This document shows positions 62,780-64,000 of a DNA stretch of 64,000 bases, piece by piece. Positions within the stretch are counted from its first letter, which is position 1; each line of letters starts with the position of its first letter. Source of the stretch: Methylomonas sp. MK1 (GTDB taxonomy: Bacteria; Pseudomonadota; Gammaproteobacteria; Methylococcales; Methylomonadaceae); contig NZ_AQOV01000001.1 of NCBI RefSeq assembly GCF_000365425.1, positions 2,976,001 to 3,040,000 of the forward strand, written 5' to 3'. The notes under the pieces were generated by a model. It did not search any database and was not told the DNA's origin. It saw only the letters and a list, made by a program, of their open reading frames with translations. Position numbers and translations under genes: made by a program.

Positions 62780-64000
62780 GTGACCCATTCAAAACATTCT
62801 GTCGCCATCGTCGGTGCCGGTCCAGCCGGACTAATGGCCGCCGAAGTATTGAGCCAGGCCGGCTTGAGCGTTACCGTTTACGATGCTATGCCCTCGGCCG
62901 GGCGTAAGTTTTTGATGGCTGGCAAGGGCGGGATGAATATCACGCACTCCGAGCCTTTCGCGCAGTTTTTATCCCGCTACGGGGCACGGTGCGCGGAGCT
63001 TGAGCCGATATTGAACGATTTTGCACCGGATGCGTTGCGAGTCTGGGTGCAAGGCTTGGATATCGAAACCTTTGTCGGCACATCGGGCCGGGTGTTTCCG
63101 ACCGATATGAAAGCCGCGCCGTTGTTGCGAGCTTGGCTGCACCGCCTACGTTCCAACAGCGTACAGTTTCGCATGCGCCATCGTTGGCTAGGTTGGGTGG
63201 AAAATGACCTACGATTCGATACGCCGGACGGCGAGCGAATTGCCCAGGCCGATGCGGTGATTTTGGCTTTGGGCGGCGGCAGTTGGCCGCAACTGGGTTC
63301 GACGGGGGCCTGGCAATCCTTGCTAACCCAGCGCAGCATCGCCGTTGAACCGCTAAAGCCAGCCAACTGCGGTTTCGAAACGGCTTGGAGCGACTATTTT
63401 CGCGAGCGTTTTGCCGGCCAACCGCTCAAGCCGGTTAGCATCTTATTCACAAATCAGAACGGCGAGACATTCAACCAGCAAGGCGAACTGACAATAGCCG
63501 AGTACGGCTTGGAAGGCGGCTTGATCTATGCCCTGTCCGCACCGTTGCGCGAGGAAATAGCCGCCAGCGGTTCGGCGTTGATACAGTTGGATTTACTGCC
63601 GGATCGAAGTTTGGCAAACATCATAGATCGTCTGGGCAAGCCGCGCGGCAAGGACAGCTTGGGCAATCATCTACGCAAACGTTTGGGTATTAGCGGCGCC
63701 AAAGCTGCTTTGCTGCGCGAAGCCTTGTCTGCCGCCGAAATGGACGATCCGACCAGACTTGCCAAAATCTTGAAAGCACTGCCCATCACGCTAACGGCTA
63801 CCCGGCCTATTGCAGAAGCGATCAGCAGTGCCGGCGGTGTCAGCTTTGCGGAGCTGGATCAACATTTAATGCTGCGAAATTTCCCCGGTGTATTTGTCGC
63901 GGGCGAGATGCTGGATTGGGAAGCGCCGACGGGTGGTTATCTGCTAACCGCCTGCTTGGCCACCGGTCGCGCGGTTGGTTTAGGGGCCTTAGCTTGGCTG
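62780..64000 (+). CDS. FAD-dependent oxidoreductase, TIGR03862/HI0933-like (partial, 3' end cut)
   Basis: Flavoprotein of unknown substrate. The frame is open from a GTG start to the right edge (407 codons seen) with no stop. It shows the FAD dinucleotide motif VAIVGAGPAGLMAAEVL, the GRKFLMAGKGGMNITHSEP stretch that marks the HI0933-like family, GGGSWPQLGSTG, and a late FAD-contact region FPGVFVAGEMLDWEAPTGGY. The full protein would be only slightly longer. The family has no firm biochemical role. Confidence 0.88.
   Translation, partial: MTHSKHSVAIVGAGPAGLMAAEVLSQAGLSVTVYDAMPSAGRKFLMAGKGGMNITHSEPFAQFLSRYGARCAELEPILNDFAPDALRVWVQGLDIETFVGTSGRVFPTDMKAAPLLRAWLHRLRSNSVQFRMRHRWLGWVENDLRFDTPDGERIAQADAVILALGGGSWPQLGSTGAWQSLLTQRSIAVEPLKPANCGFETAWSDYFRERFAGQPLKPVSILFTNQNGETFNQQGELTIAEYGLEGGLIYALSAPLREEIAASGSALIQLDLLPDRSLANIIDRLGKPRGKDSLGNHLRKRLGISGAKAALLREALSAAEMDDPTRLAKILKALPITLTATRPIAEAISSAGGVSFAELDQHLMLRNFPGVFVAGEMLDWEAPTGGYLLTACLATGRAVGLGALAWL

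Overview
The window looks like chromosomal DNA of a gammaproteobacterial (type I) methanotroph of the Methylomonas kind. The main evidence is a complete soluble methane monooxygenase (sMMO) operon at about 49.8-59.3 kb: mmoX, mmoY, mmoB, mmoZ, mmoD, mmoC, a small unassigned gene, the GroEL-like mmoG and the sigma-54 activator mmoR. The gene order lptG-lptF / pepA-holC, pilT-pilU and speA/speE also fits a gammaproteobacterium. The species was not determined, because no 16S rRNA gene is present.

Layout. 0-3.8 kb: lptG (cut by the window edge) and lptF diverge from pepA-holC. 4.1-15.6 kb: an ABC exporter appears in two pieces, adaptor plus ATPase at 4.1-5.9 kb and two MacB/FtsX-type permeases at 13.2-15.6 kb. 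Between them lie a predicted diiron ferritin-like protein, a DMT permease, an AraC regulator, a TonB-dependent receptor and an exported amidohydrolase with a histidine-rich loop. 15.7-23.9 kb: a ComFB-like protein, small lipoproteins, an OmpA protein, a TIGR04073 protein, an FHA-GGDEF protein, polyamine synthesis (speE, speA), a beta-hydroxyacid dehydrogenase and UDP-glucose dehydrogenase. 23.9-28.9 kb: an accessory patch full of repeats and broken genes, with a RAYT/REP element beside a truncated permease, an IS200/IS605 insertion splitting a HEPN-like gene, and several copies of a ~265-bp hairpin-rich repeat. 28.8-38.5 kb: mltB, pilU, pilT, a DksA/TraR protein, a MoxR-DUF58-transglutaminase cassette, and SPFH-NfeD. 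38.5-41 kb: a second small accessory patch with a 2TM protein and further repeats, followed by paiB. 41.0-48.3 kb: RNase P RNA, methionine salvage genes mtnB-mtnD-mtnC, rimK, tonB-exbB-exbD and kup. 48.3-49.7 kb: a His/Arg/Gly-rich lipoprotein and an FAH-family hydrolase. 49.8-59.3 kb: sMMO. 59.4-64 kb: trpE-trpG, a RES-domain protein overlapping trpG, a clan AA aspartic protease and a flavoprotein cut by the window edge.

How the genes work together. MmoX/Y/Z form the hydroxylase, MmoB the regulatory subunit and MmoC the NADH reductase. MmoG probably assists hydroxylase folding. MmoR probably drives a textbook -24/-12 promoter found 120 bp before mmoX, with a dyad about 90 bp further upstream as its likely binding site. 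No mmoQ/mmoS copper-sensing pair and no methanobactin genes lie in this window. TonB-ExbB-ExbD could energise the TonB-dependent receptor.

The observations I rate highest are: Asn in MmoG at the position of the GroEL catalytic Asp398; the unassigned gene between mmoC and mmoG; the predicted diiron protein at 6.5 kb; the AraC/TonB-receptor/His-rich amidohydrolase/split-exporter locus; and the precise IS200 footprint in a HEPN-like gene. All assignments come from reading motifs and context, and no database search was run.
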